The translations under genes were made by a program, and so were the position numbers. Shown here in pieces: positions 27,025-35,217 of a stretch of 47,777 nucleotides of DNA (position 1 is the first letter of the stretch; the number at the start of each line of letters is the position of its first letter). This DNA is from an uncultured Saprospiraceae bacterium (GTDB lineage Bacteria > Bacteroidota > Bacteroidia > Chitinophagales > Saprospiraceae): positions 1 through 47,777 of the forward strand of contig CALIEI010000001.1 of NCBI GenBank assembly GCA_938022165.1, given 5' to 3'. The notes below the pieces were generated by a model. It was not told the origin of the DNA. It was given only the letters and a program-made list of their open reading frames with translations, and searched no databases.

Positions 27025-29319
27025 ATGAGAATATTTAATAAGTCATTAAAACTAATAAAATTAGTTGTTTTACTGCTTTTTACGCAAGCCTTGACTGCTG
27101 GTGAAGGCATGTGGTTACCCTTATTACTAGAGTCCTTGAATGAGGATGAGATGAAAAATATGGGGCTAAAACTAAGCGCTGAAGATATATATAGTGTCAA
27201 TAAATCTAGCCTCAAGGATGCTATCGTTCATTTTGGTGGATTCTGTACGGCGGAAGTGATTTCTAATAAAGGGCTATTGCTGACGAATCATCACTGTGGA
27301 TATGGGCAAATACAGTCTCATACTACGCTCGAAAATAACTATTTGAGAGATGGATTTTGGGCGATGAAAAAAGAGGAAGAATTGGCAAACCCCGGTTTAT
27401 TTGCCCGATTCATTTTGCGTATGGAAGATGTATCTGATGACATGCTTGCGGGGGTGACCGATGATATGGATAGCCAAAAAAGACAATCTATCATCGACAA
27501 AAATATGGAGATGGTAAGGGCTAAATACGAGCAAGACTTGCCAGCCTATGATGATATTGTGATCCGTCCATTTTATCATGGCAATGAATACTACATGTTT
27601 GTTACGCGTACTTTTAATGATGTAAGATTAGTCGGTGCGCCACCGGAGTCTGTTGGAAAGTATGGTTCTGATACAGACAACTGGGTGTGGCCTAGACACA
27701 CCGGAGATTTTGCCATGTTTAGAATATATGCAGGTCCTGATAATTTACCTGCAGATTATAGTCCAGATAATAAGCCATATGTTCCAAAGCACTCTTTGCC
27801 TATATCTGTAGATGGAGTAGAGGAGGGAGACTTTACCATGGTGTTTGGTTTTCCGGGAAGAACAACTTCTTATTTACCAGCGAGTGCAGTAAAGCAAACG
27901 GTAGAGGTTTTGAATCCTGCTAAAATCAATATCCGTGAAACGGCGCTTGACATCATCGATAAGTATATGCGTGTTGACCCACAGGTAAAAATACAGTATG
28001 CCTCAAAGTTTGCAAGAGTAGCCAACTACTGGAAGAAGTGGATCGGCGAAAGCCAAGGAATAGAAGCAACTGATGGTATCGGCAAAAAACTGGAAATGGA
28101 AAAAGAGTTTTTGTCTAGGCTGAATAAAAGTCCGGAGCTAAAATCAAAGTATGGAAACCTTCTCTCTGACTTTGAAAAACTATATAAGGATATAGAGCCC
28201 TATGCTAAAAGTAGAGATTACTATAATGAGGTAGTTTTTAGAAATGTAGAAATACTTAGAGCGGTAAGTCTTTCAGACCGACTAGTGAGTGCTTTGGAGA
28301 ATAATGGGGAAGAGGGCTATAAAAATATGAAGCAACGGTTAACAAGCGGTTTTTATAACGGCTTTTATAAAGACTATAGACCAGAGATAGATCAAGAGGT
28401 ATGCGCTGCCTTAATGGAGCTGTACAAGAAAAATGTACCCTTCAAAGGTTTGACTTCTCCATTGGATAAGATGACGAATACACGCGATGGAATGGGAGAT
28501 TATACCAGTATGGCTAAGAAACTATATGGTTCTTCTTTCTTTACGAGTGAAAGTGATTTTGAAGAAGTGATGGGCATGGCGCCTGAAGAGGCAGTTGCAA
28601 AAATAAAAGCGGATCCTTTGTACACCTTTATGGAGGGAATGAAGGCTCAGTATAGTGAAATAGTAGAAGGAAAATACAATGCCTACAACGACCAGATAAC
28701 GGAAAAGCAAAGACTATATATGAAAGCTTTGATGGAGGTGTTTCCAGAAAAGCGAATGTATCCAGATGCCAACAGCACTATGCGTATTACTTATGGGAAA
28801 GTAAATGGATACCATCCAAGAGATGCCGTATATTATACACCTGTGACCTACCTAGATGGCGCTATGGCGAAGTATAAGCCTGGGGATTATGAATTCGACA
28901 TGCCAGCCAAGTTGATCGAACTGTATGAAAAGAAAGATTATGGTCGTTATGCTGCTGATAATGGTAAGATGCCGATTTGCTTCATTGGGACTAATCATAC
29001 CACAGGTGGTAACTCGGGTAGTCCAGCGATAGATGCAAATGGAAATTTGATCGGCCTTAATTTTGATCGTGCTTGGGAAGGGACGATGAGTGATATTAAC
29101 TATGATCCTTCGATCTGTAGAAACATCATGGTAGATGCACGATACATCTTATTCATAGTAGATAAGTTTGCAGGGGCTACGCATTTGACTTATGAAATGA
29201 ACCTTGTAACACCAAAGAAAATGGCTAATGCAACGCATACGCCCCCAATTATAGACAAGGGCAAGAGGAAGAAAGGTAAAAGTAAAATAAAAGTGAAGGG
29301 ACCTGATCCAAAACAGTAG
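27025..29319 (+). CDS. dpp11: S46 dipeptidyl-peptidase, DPP11 type (Asp/Glu-specific)
   Basis: A 764-residue periplasmic exopeptidase that releases dipeptides from the N-terminus of oligopeptides. ATG 27025 gives the signal peptide MRIFNKSLKLIKLVVLLLFTQALTAG; in-frame ATGs at 26959 and 26998 lie in the upstream repeat and add residues that disturb the signal. The chymotrypsin-like triad is visible as TNHHCGYG, the Asp in NWVWPRHTGDF and Ser664 in GGNSGSP. Arg682, in GLNFDRAWEG, is 18 residues after the catalytic Ser; in characterised S46 enzymes Arg here marks DPP11 (acidic P1) and Gly marks DPP7. The tail (about 735-764) is Lys-rich. A hydrolase gene follows 27 bp later. Confidence 0.92.
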   Translation: MRIFNKSLKLIKLVVLLLFTQALTAGEGMWLPLLLESLNEDEMKNMGLKLSAEDIYSVNKSSLKDAIVHFGGFCTAEVISNKGLLLTNHHCGYGQIQSHTTLENNYLRDGFWAMKKEEELANPGLFARFILRMEDVSDDMLAGVTDDMDSQKRQSIIDKNMEMVRAKYEQDLPAYDDIVIRPFYHGNEYYMFVTRTFNDVRLVGAPPESVGKYGSDTDNWVWPRHTGDFAMFRIYAGPDNLPADYSPDNKPYVPKHSLPISVDGVEEGDFTMVFGFPGRTTSYLPASAVKQTVEVLNPAKINIRETALDIIDKYMRVDPQVKIQYASKFARVANYWKKWIGESQGIEATDGIGKKLEMEKEFLSRLNKSPELKSKYGNLLSDFEKLYKDIEPYAKSRDYYNEVVFRNVEILRAVSLSDRLVSALENNGEEGYKNMKQRLTSGFYNGFYKDYRPEIDQEVCAALMELYKKNVPFKGLTSPLDKMTNTRDGMGDYTSMAKKLYGSSFFTSESDFEEVMGMAPEEAVAKIKADPLYTFMEGMKAQYSEIVEGKYNAYNDQITEKQRLYMKALMEVFPEKRMYPDANSTMRITYGKVNGYHPRDAVYYTPVTYLDGAMAKYKPGDYEFDMPAKLIELYEKKDYGRYAADNGKMPICFIGTNHTTGGNSGSPAIDANGNLIGLNFDRAWEGTMSDINYDPSICRNIMVDARYILFIVDKFAGATHLTYEMNLVTPKKMANATHTPPIIDKGKRKKGKSKIKVKGPDPKQ

Positions 29320-29346
29320 TTTGCATTACTAGAAACCGCACAGCTT

Positions 29347-30201
29347 GTGAAGAAAGACGATGTCCGTATCAAGTGCAAAGATGACTTTGAGCTGGCGGCA
29401 ACAATATATCGACCTGAAAAAATTGCGGGAGCTATCATGATAGCTCCCGCAACTGGTATAAAGAGGACCTTTTACAATTCTTTTGCAAGTCATCTGGCTG
29501 AAAATGGCTACGGTGTCATTTGCTTTGAGAACAGAGGTATAGGAGATTCGGTAAAAGGAAACATCAATGCAATCAATGCATCGCTTGTCACCTGGGGGGA
29601 GTTAGATATGCCCGCCGTTCTAGATAGATTGAAAATAGAATTTCCAAATCAAAGCTATCATCTCGTTGGTCACAGTGCGGGCGGGCAGCTGATCGGCTTG
29701 ATGCACAATGCAAAAGATATTTCTTCCATGTTCAACTTTGCATGTTCCTCAGGTAGGATACGCAATATGCCTTATCCTTTTAAAATTGCTGCACACTTTT
29801 TCTTAGGTTTTTTTATTTCAGTGAGTAATTTTTTCTTTGGACGTACACAATCGCAGTGGGTTGGAATGGGTGAACCGCTTCCACGTAAAGTCGCCCAACA
29901 GTGGCGCAAATGGTGTTACGGACAGGGCTACGTTGCTACGGAGTTTGGTGATGAGGTGAATGAGCATTTGTTCCATGATTTGGAATTGGATAGCTACTGG
30001 GCGTATGCTACGGATGACAGCATCGCTAATTTGGATAATGTAAATGACATGATAAGTGTGTTTACCAAGATCAAAACAAACATTGTAAAGTTAGATCCTA
30101 AAGAGTTGGGTAAGAAACAAATAGGGCACATGGGCTTCTTTAGTTCTAAGAATAAAGAATTATGGGAGTTGGCTACTGGTTGGTTTGAGGCGCAAATTTG
30201 A
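29347..30201 (+). CDS. Cytoplasmic alpha/beta hydrolase
   Basis: A 284-residue serine hydrolase with no signal peptide, starting at GTG 29347, which gives MKKDDVRIKCKDDFELAATIYRP. The nucleophile is Ser110 in LVGHSAGG. The likely acid is in YATDDSIANLD and the base is the His of QIGHMGFF. IMIAPATGIKR supplies the oxyanion strand. Residues about 140-200 form a lid rich in aromatics and basic residues (FKIAAHFFLGFFISVSNFFFG). It resembles uncharacterised proteobacterial and Bacteroidota 'serine aminopeptidase S33-like' proteins. It starts 27 bp after the dpp11-like gene and is likely co-transcribed, but a shared substrate is not evident. Confidence 0.82.
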   Translation: MKKDDVRIKCKDDFELAATIYRPEKIAGAIMIAPATGIKRTFYNSFASHLAENGYGVICFENRGIGDSVKGNINAINASLVTWGELDMPAVLDRLKIEFPNQSYHLVGHSAGGQLIGLMHNAKDISSMFNFACSSGRIRNMPYPFKIAAHFFLGFFISVSNFFFGRTQSQWVGMGEPLPRKVAQQWRKWCYGQGYVATEFGDEVNEHLFHDLELDSYWAYATDDSIANLDNVNDMISVFTKIKTNIVKLDPKELGKKQIGHMGFFSSKNKELWELATGWFEAQI

Positions 30202-30319
30202 ATATGTTAAATAGGCTGCTTGATCTTCAGCTCAAAGTCTCCATCTTGGTATTTTGATCATAATTCGGTAATTTAGAGAATAGAACATTTGATTGCTATT
30301 ATCACTAATACGAATTGAT

Positions 30320-31879
30320 ATGAAATTCCTTCTTACATTTTTCTTCTCGGTATTATTATTCTCATTATCATTTGCTCAAGATCAGCCGAGTAAACATGAC
30401 CTTTCTCCATGTGGAAGTGTAGCTGAAAAATCACCTTGGTTGTCTGAGTTTCAGAAAAGAGCTCCGCATGAAAAGAAAGTTGTTTCAGCAAATCAAATGA
30501 TATATGTACCCTTGAGTGTTCATTTGGTGAGTAGAGATAATGGTTTTGGGGGCATGGATGAAGAAGATGCCTTGCAAGCGCTTTGCACCTTGAATGAAGA
30601 TTTCGTGCCGGCAAATATTCAATTTTATTTGGAAGGTGGTTTTCAATATCTACCAGATACAGAATTGTATAGTCACGAGACGGTCACTGAAGGCGGCTTG
30701 AAGATGCTTGAGTATAATATCCCCAATACTTTCAATTGTTATTTAGTTTCTTCTGCAGCTAGAAACTGTGGGTACAATTTACCATACGCTGGAGTGGCGA
30801 ATGCTTTTCAGTGTTTGGGCCCTGATGATCACACCTGGGCGCATGAGATGGGACATGGTTTTACCTTGCCGCATCCATTCTTGGGCTGGGAAGGTGGCGT
30901 AAGTCACGACAATAGTGTGCCACACAGTTATGGAGTTCCTGCGCCGGATTCCGTATTTTTTGATTATTCTGATTTTCAAGATACTTTGTACTTAGGCACA
31001 GAAAGGATAATTTCTGTCGCGCCAGTTGAAAAAGTTGATGGATCTAACTGCTTGGAGGCGGCCGATGGATTCTGCGATACGTCTCCAGATTATTTGAGTA
31101 TAAGATGGGATTGTACTGGGGACATAGTAAGTCAAACGGAACAAACTGATCCGAATGGAGAAAAGTTCGTTTCAGACGCAAGTTTAATCATGTCTTATGC
31201 CTTTGATGCCTGTTCTAGTAGGTTCTCTGATGATCAGATAGAAGCGATGCGTGCAAATATCGCAGAAGAGTATCCTATATGGTTAGATACGGAGCTCCCC
31301 TTCGAGCCATTTGAAAATGAATTTGTTTATAATAGCCCTATCAATGGCGACCTAGTGCAGTACGATGATGTAACCTTAGCTTGGGAACCGCTTGGAGAAG
31401 GTGCATATTATAAAGTCGAAGTGAGTTTTATAAATAACTTTTCATTTACGGACTACAAAGGTATTATTACAGAGAATGAACTAACACTTAATAATCTACA
31501 AGCGGATAGAACCTATTATTGGAGAGTCTTAGCTTTTAGTGATAGTGATTTTTGTGTGAATGTGTCACCCACACAAACTTTTGAGACAGGTGATTTGGTA
31601 GCAGTAAAAGAGCTAAGCAATTTGGGTGAATTTCAAATTTTTCCAAATCCACTAGTTAAAAATAATGCGGCTAGAATATCATGGGATAAACCTAGTGAAG
31701 AAGCACTTTCTGTTCAAGTCATAGATATTCATGGTAGGGTAGTGCAAGAGTTGCAAGAAGGGATTGCTGTAGGGAGTACACACCTAGATTTGAAAGTAGA
31801 TGTACCAAAAGGACTTTATTTCTTACGTTTGATTGCTGATGACGGAGCACTAGCTTCATTGAAGTTGGTCGTAGATTAA
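30320..31879 (+). CDS. Secreted metzincin-type zinc protease with T9SS type A tail
   Basis: A 519-residue secreted protease; ATG 30320 gives a clean signal peptide (MKFLLTFFFSVLLFSLSFAQ), so the in-frame TTG at 30293 was not used. The zinc site is HEMGHGFTLPH (His175, Glu176, His179, His185), followed by a Met-turn (SLIMSYAFD) near residue 294, as in pappalysin-like M43 proteases. The usual Gly of HExxHxxGxxH is Thr182 here. Residues about 340-430 form an FN3-like domain (VTLAWEPLGEGAYYKVEVS, YYWRVLAFSD). The last ~80 residues (GEFQIFPNPLVKNNAARISW...KGLYFLRLIA) are a T9SS type A sorting domain. An AATTCGGTAATTT motif (30262-30274) lies upstream and resembles the ends of the inverted-repeat elements. 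Confidence 0.87.
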   Translation: MKFLLTFFFSVLLFSLSFAQDQPSKHDLSPCGSVAEKSPWLSEFQKRAPHEKKVVSANQMIYVPLSVHLVSRDNGFGGMDEEDALQALCTLNEDFVPANIQFYLEGGFQYLPDTELYSHETVTEGGLKMLEYNIPNTFNCYLVSSAARNCGYNLPYAGVANAFQCLGPDDHTWAHEMGHGFTLPHPFLGWEGGVSHDNSVPHSYGVPAPDSVFFDYSDFQDTLYLGTERIISVAPVEKVDGSNCLEAADGFCDTSPDYLSIRWDCTGDIVSQTEQTDPNGEKFVSDASLIMSYAFDACSSRFSDDQIEAMRANIAEEYPIWLDTELPFEPFENEFVYNSPINGDLVQYDDVTLAWEPLGEGAYYKVEVSFINNFSFTDYKGIITENELTLNNLQADRTYYWRVLAFSDSDFCVNVSPTQTFETGDLVAVKELSNLGEFQIFPNPLVKNNAARISWDKPSEEALSVQVIDIHGRVVQELQEGIAVGSTHLDLKVDVPKGLYFLRLIADDGALASLKLVVD

Positions 31880-31905
31880 TTTAAATTCCCGATTCAAAAT
31901 TAAAC

Positions 31906-32277
31906 ATGTCTGCAAAAGAAAAATTCGATCAGCTGGCTTATGCTTTACCTGACTGCAAGCCTGGAAAAATGTTCGGCAAAGAGTGCATCAAGGCTGCCAA
32001 TGGAAAAGCGCTAGCCATATTTTTTGAAGACCACATGGTTTTTAAATTAAAAGATGAAGCTTATGATGATGCCATGGCTTTAGACGGCGCATCCATTTTT
32101 GCACCAGCAAAAGATCGACCTATGAAGGGTTGGGTACAGTTGCCATTTGATTATGTAGATCAATGGGATCATTTTGCAGAGGCTGCTTCTGAGTATGTGG
32201 GTCGCTTCCGGCGAATAAGAAAGCTAAATAACTTTTCGGAGCGGACTCTACATTCTATTATCAATTTATCAGTTTGA
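31906..32277 (+). CDS. TfoX N-terminal domain-like small protein
   Basis: A 123-residue cytoplasmic protein. Residues about 8-100 resemble the TfoX N-terminal domain (GKMFGKECIKAANGKALAIFFEDHMVFKL, MKGWVQLPFDYVDQWDHFAEAA). Many free-standing proteins of this type are present in Bacteroidota without known function. The last ~22 residues (RFRRIRKLNNFSERTLHSIINLSV) do not look like the family, and the DNA for part of them (TTTTCGGAGCGGACTC, about 32236-32253) recurs with one change at about 47313-47330. The tail may therefore derive from an inserted repeat or a frameshift. It is 26 bp after the metzincin gene. Confidence 0.72.
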   Translation: MSAKEKFDQLAYALPDCKPGKMFGKECIKAANGKALAIFFEDHMVFKLKDEAYDDAMALDGASIFAPAKDRPMKGWVQLPFDYVDQWDHFAEAASEYVGRFRRIRKLNNFSERTLHSIINLSV

Positions 32278-32499
32278 TTTTGCCCACTGCTTAATGTGGT
32301 TTTATAGACTAATACACTTATTTTTAAATTTCTCATCTATTTTTGCAACAGAGTGTAGCCCTATCCTCTCTAACTGTAAAGAGAACAAACTTACCTTAAA
32401 TATTAAACTATACTTTGGTTGTTCATTGTGGTCATAAGTATTTTCTTTTAGAGCAGTTTAATTTTTCGGTTTGATTTATCAACACAAAAAGAGAAATTT

Positions 32500-35112
32500 A
32501 TGAGCAATCCAAACTTAATTTCAAAAGCGATTTATTTGATGTTATTGACCTGTGCATTCATTTTGAATGTCCCTTTAGCAAATGCAAATCCCACCTCAAT
32601 AACGACTTCCGGTAATTGTGAATTGGCCTTAGAGCTTAGTTTGAATCAGCAAGATACCTCACCCAGACAATATACTTTTTATACCGTTGAGGCTATATTG
32701 GACAATGTAGGACTAGAAACCATAAGTGATATTTTGATAGACTTTTCCAAACCAGAGGGAGTCGTTTATAAAGGCGATGATCCATTTGGCCTTTCGCATG
32801 GAAGCTTTACTCCTCATGGCTCACAAGAATGGAAAATAGATGATTTAGCTCCGGGAGAAAGAGCTACTTTGACTGTAAATTATTTCCTTCTTTGGGAAGA
32901 GGCTCCTACTGTAGAAATTGATCTTGTAAGTTGTTCTGGAGACAGTGGTTTTCGATTTGGAGATTTGACGATCTCAGGTCTAAGGGTGCAAAATCCAGAG
33001 CTTAGACCGGGAGATGTATTGAATTATAATTTCGATTTATCAAACATAGGAGAAGGTGATGTGACGCGTGATTTTTCTGTTAAGTCGTGGATTTCTATTG
33101 ATCCAAATATATCTAATGATGACGTACAAGATGGATTTATACCTACTGGGAATTTTGCTAGTAGATTTGAAGTGCCAGATGTACCTGGGTCTTCTACAAT
33201 TCCTGAAAATATAGCACCGGGAGAATATGTTCTTATTGTTAAAATAGATGGCGATGACGAAGTATTTGAGACTAACGAATCAAACAATACTGTTATGTTT
33301 GGTATAACAGTTCTAGAGGATACTCCCTCAGAGACTATGTCAATGCCTACTGAATGTACAAGCGACTTAATCTTTGGCAATTTTCTTTGTAGTAATTTTG
33401 ATACTAATGGTGAATTGGTAATACTCACTACAGCTTTTGGTGATATTATTGAAAATAGAGTAAATAGTCTAGAGCAAATAGAGTCAGAAATTATTGGCAG
33501 TCACTCAACAGGTGTAAGTTATAAAATTGCACAAAATGTATTCACAAAATTTGTTGATCAAGTAGTTGAGTTTGAAGTGCCAGTACCAGAGGAGTTATCT
33601 AGTGAGTTTAGTCTCATTCGCACGGCTATTGAATTTGAAGATGGTTTCTTGATTCTCGGATTTCCATATGCTGATGATGGCACTAGATCCTTTGAGGAGG
33701 TATATGCTATTGTTACTGATGAGGATCTACTCCCAATACGTACAAATTTTATCGCTGAAGGTATAGGCAACGGAGTTCCTACTGGTATATCCTCGTTTAT
33801 TCCTATTCCCAATGATAGATTCATGTTCACCTTGGTTCGTGGACTGTCTCCGCATTCTGAACTGTATAGAATAATATTTGATAGCGATCTGAATCTTGTA
33901 GAAGAAGTACTTCTTGAGGATAAAACAGCAAATACAGTAACAGGTGGAGTTGGGCAACAAGCTTGTGGAAATTATCGACAATCTACAAGTGTAAATCTTT
34001 TTGGAGCATACTCAAGAATAGAAGATACTTTTTTTACAATTGTAAATAATGTATTTGAGACTCAATCAAAAATAACTAGAACTTCAAAGAGTAATAGACC
34101 TGCACCCTCCACCCTAACTGAAAGATTTTCTTTTGTGACGAGTGATGGAGGTACTATTGATGCTTCACACCAGCAAACTAATGTTGGTGCAATAGGCACT
34201 AATGTTAAAATTGAAAGAAGAACTGCTGACTTTGAATTGATATACGAGTATATTATTCAAGTAGAAAATCCATACTTAATAGTAAATATTATTGAATTTG
34301 ATGGTAGACCTATGTTGATTGTCGAGCAGTCTGGAGGAGGTATATCAATACTAGATATTGAGTGTCTGAGAGATTCAGAAGAGGAGACTAACAATGTGGA
34401 TGTTAACTTGGATGTAGTAACTCAAAATTCTGATGCTAGATTATTTACGCATTATGAGATTACATATCTGTTGTTTAATGAAGGAGAAGAGGTTGTTACG
34501 AATATTGTGGTTGATGTACCGCTACCAGAAGCTATGGTATACACGGGAGGAGCCGAATATGATACGAACAGTGGAGAGTTTTCTCCTTATGGAGATCAAA
34601 AATGGAAGGTAGATGAAATTGCTCCTGGCGAAAAATTATTCTTGACACTATCTTACTTTATACTTCAGAGTGGAGAGTTTCTAAATTATGCAGAGATAGC
34701 ACAAATGGATCAAGAGGATGCAGATAGCACTCCTGGTAATGGTGCATGTTGTACTACGAATGAAGATGATGAGGTATTTTTTATTCAGGTAGTACAAGGA
34801 AATAATACGAGTAACGCTGTTTTACTAGATGAAATCCCAAATTATTCAGTTGAATTAAGGTCAATATCTCCCAACCCAACTTTCCCTGGTCCGATTGAAG
34901 TTGAAATTTATAGCGCGGAAGAAGAGACGCGCGCCTTGCAATGTTTTAATGCGACCGGCTTGATGACGTATTCATTTGATGTTCATTTGACAAGTGGTTG
35001 GAACAAGGTTCCTTTGGATGTTTCGGACCTAGTGGCAGGTACTTACATTATGCATTTAGCTGGACTAAACTTGGGACAACCGCCAGTAAGATTTGTTGTG
35101 GTGACAGATTAA
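32500..35112 (+). CDS. Secreted CARDB/DUF11 protein with T9SS type A tail
   Basis: An 870-residue secreted protein, signal peptide about 1-30 (ILNVPLANANP). It contains an internal duplication: two DUF11-like blocks, near residues 25-150 (GVVYKGDDPFG...WKIDDLAPGERATLTVNYFLL) and 630-770 (AMVYTGGAEYD...WKVDEIAPGEKLFLTLSYFIL). After the first comes a CARDB domain (about 160-280, with YVLIVKIDGDDEVFETNESNNTV). A ~340-residue central part (about 285-625) has repeated beta strands and matches nothing I recognise. The C-terminal ~80 residues (VELRSISPNPTFPGPIEVEI...GTYIMHLAG) form a T9SS type A sorting domain. The role is unknown; surface display or adhesion is likely. It converges on the TonB receptor gene, with a shared terminator between them. 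Confidence 0.84.
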   Translation: MSNPNLISKAIYLMLLTCAFILNVPLANANPTSITTSGNCELALELSLNQQDTSPRQYTFYTVEAILDNVGLETISDILIDFSKPEGVVYKGDDPFGLSHGSFTPHGSQEWKIDDLAPGERATLTVNYFLLWEEAPTVEIDLVSCSGDSGFRFGDLTISGLRVQNPELRPGDVLNYNFDLSNIGEGDVTRDFSVKSWISIDPNISNDDVQDGFIPTGNFASRFEVPDVPGSSTIPENIAPGEYVLIVKIDGDDEVFETNESNNTVMFGITVLEDTPSETMSMPTECTSDLIFGNFLCSNFDTNGELVILTTAFGDIIENRVNSLEQIESEIIGSHSTGVSYKIAQNVFTKFVDQVVEFEVPVPEELSSEFSLIRTAIEFEDGFLILGFPYADDGTRSFEEVYAIVTDEDLLPIRTNFIAEGIGNGVPTGISSFIPIPNDRFMFTLVRGLSPHSELYRIIFDSDLNLVEEVLLEDKTANTVTGGVGQQACGNYRQSTSVNLFGAYSRIEDTFFTIVNNVFETQSKITRTSKSNRPAPSTLTERFSFVTSDGGTIDASHQQTNVGAIGTNVKIERRTADFELIYEYIIQVENPYLIVNIIEFDGRPMLIVEQSGGGISILDIECLRDSEEETNNVDVNLDVVTQNSDARLFTHYEITYLLFNEGEEVVTNIVVDVPLPEAMVYTGGAEYDTNSGEFSPYGDQKWKVDEIAPGEKLFLTLSYFILQSGEFLNYAEIAQMDQEDADSTPGNGACCTTNEDDEVFFIQVVQGNNTSNAVLLDEIPNYSVELRSISPNPTFPGPIEVEIYSAEEETRALQCFNATGLMTYSFDVHLTSGWNKVPLDVSDLVAGTYIMHLAGLNLGQPPVRFVVVTD

Positions 35113-35138
35113 TAGTTTTAACTCCCTTACCTATTAAA

Positions 35139-35181
35139 ATATAAATTGCCCTTGCTATGGTTTAGCAAGGGCAATTTATAT
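35139..35181. terminator. Bidirectional terminator
   Basis: A perfect 19-bp inverted repeat (35139-35157 / 35163-35181) with core TTGCCCTTGCTA / TAGCAAGGGCAA and loop TGGTT, between two convergent genes. The AT-rich outer arms supply T-rich tracts in both directions. Confidence 0.9.
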
Positions 35182-35217
35182 CTCTTATCTAGATGTGTAA
35201 TGTAAATAAGGAGAAGT

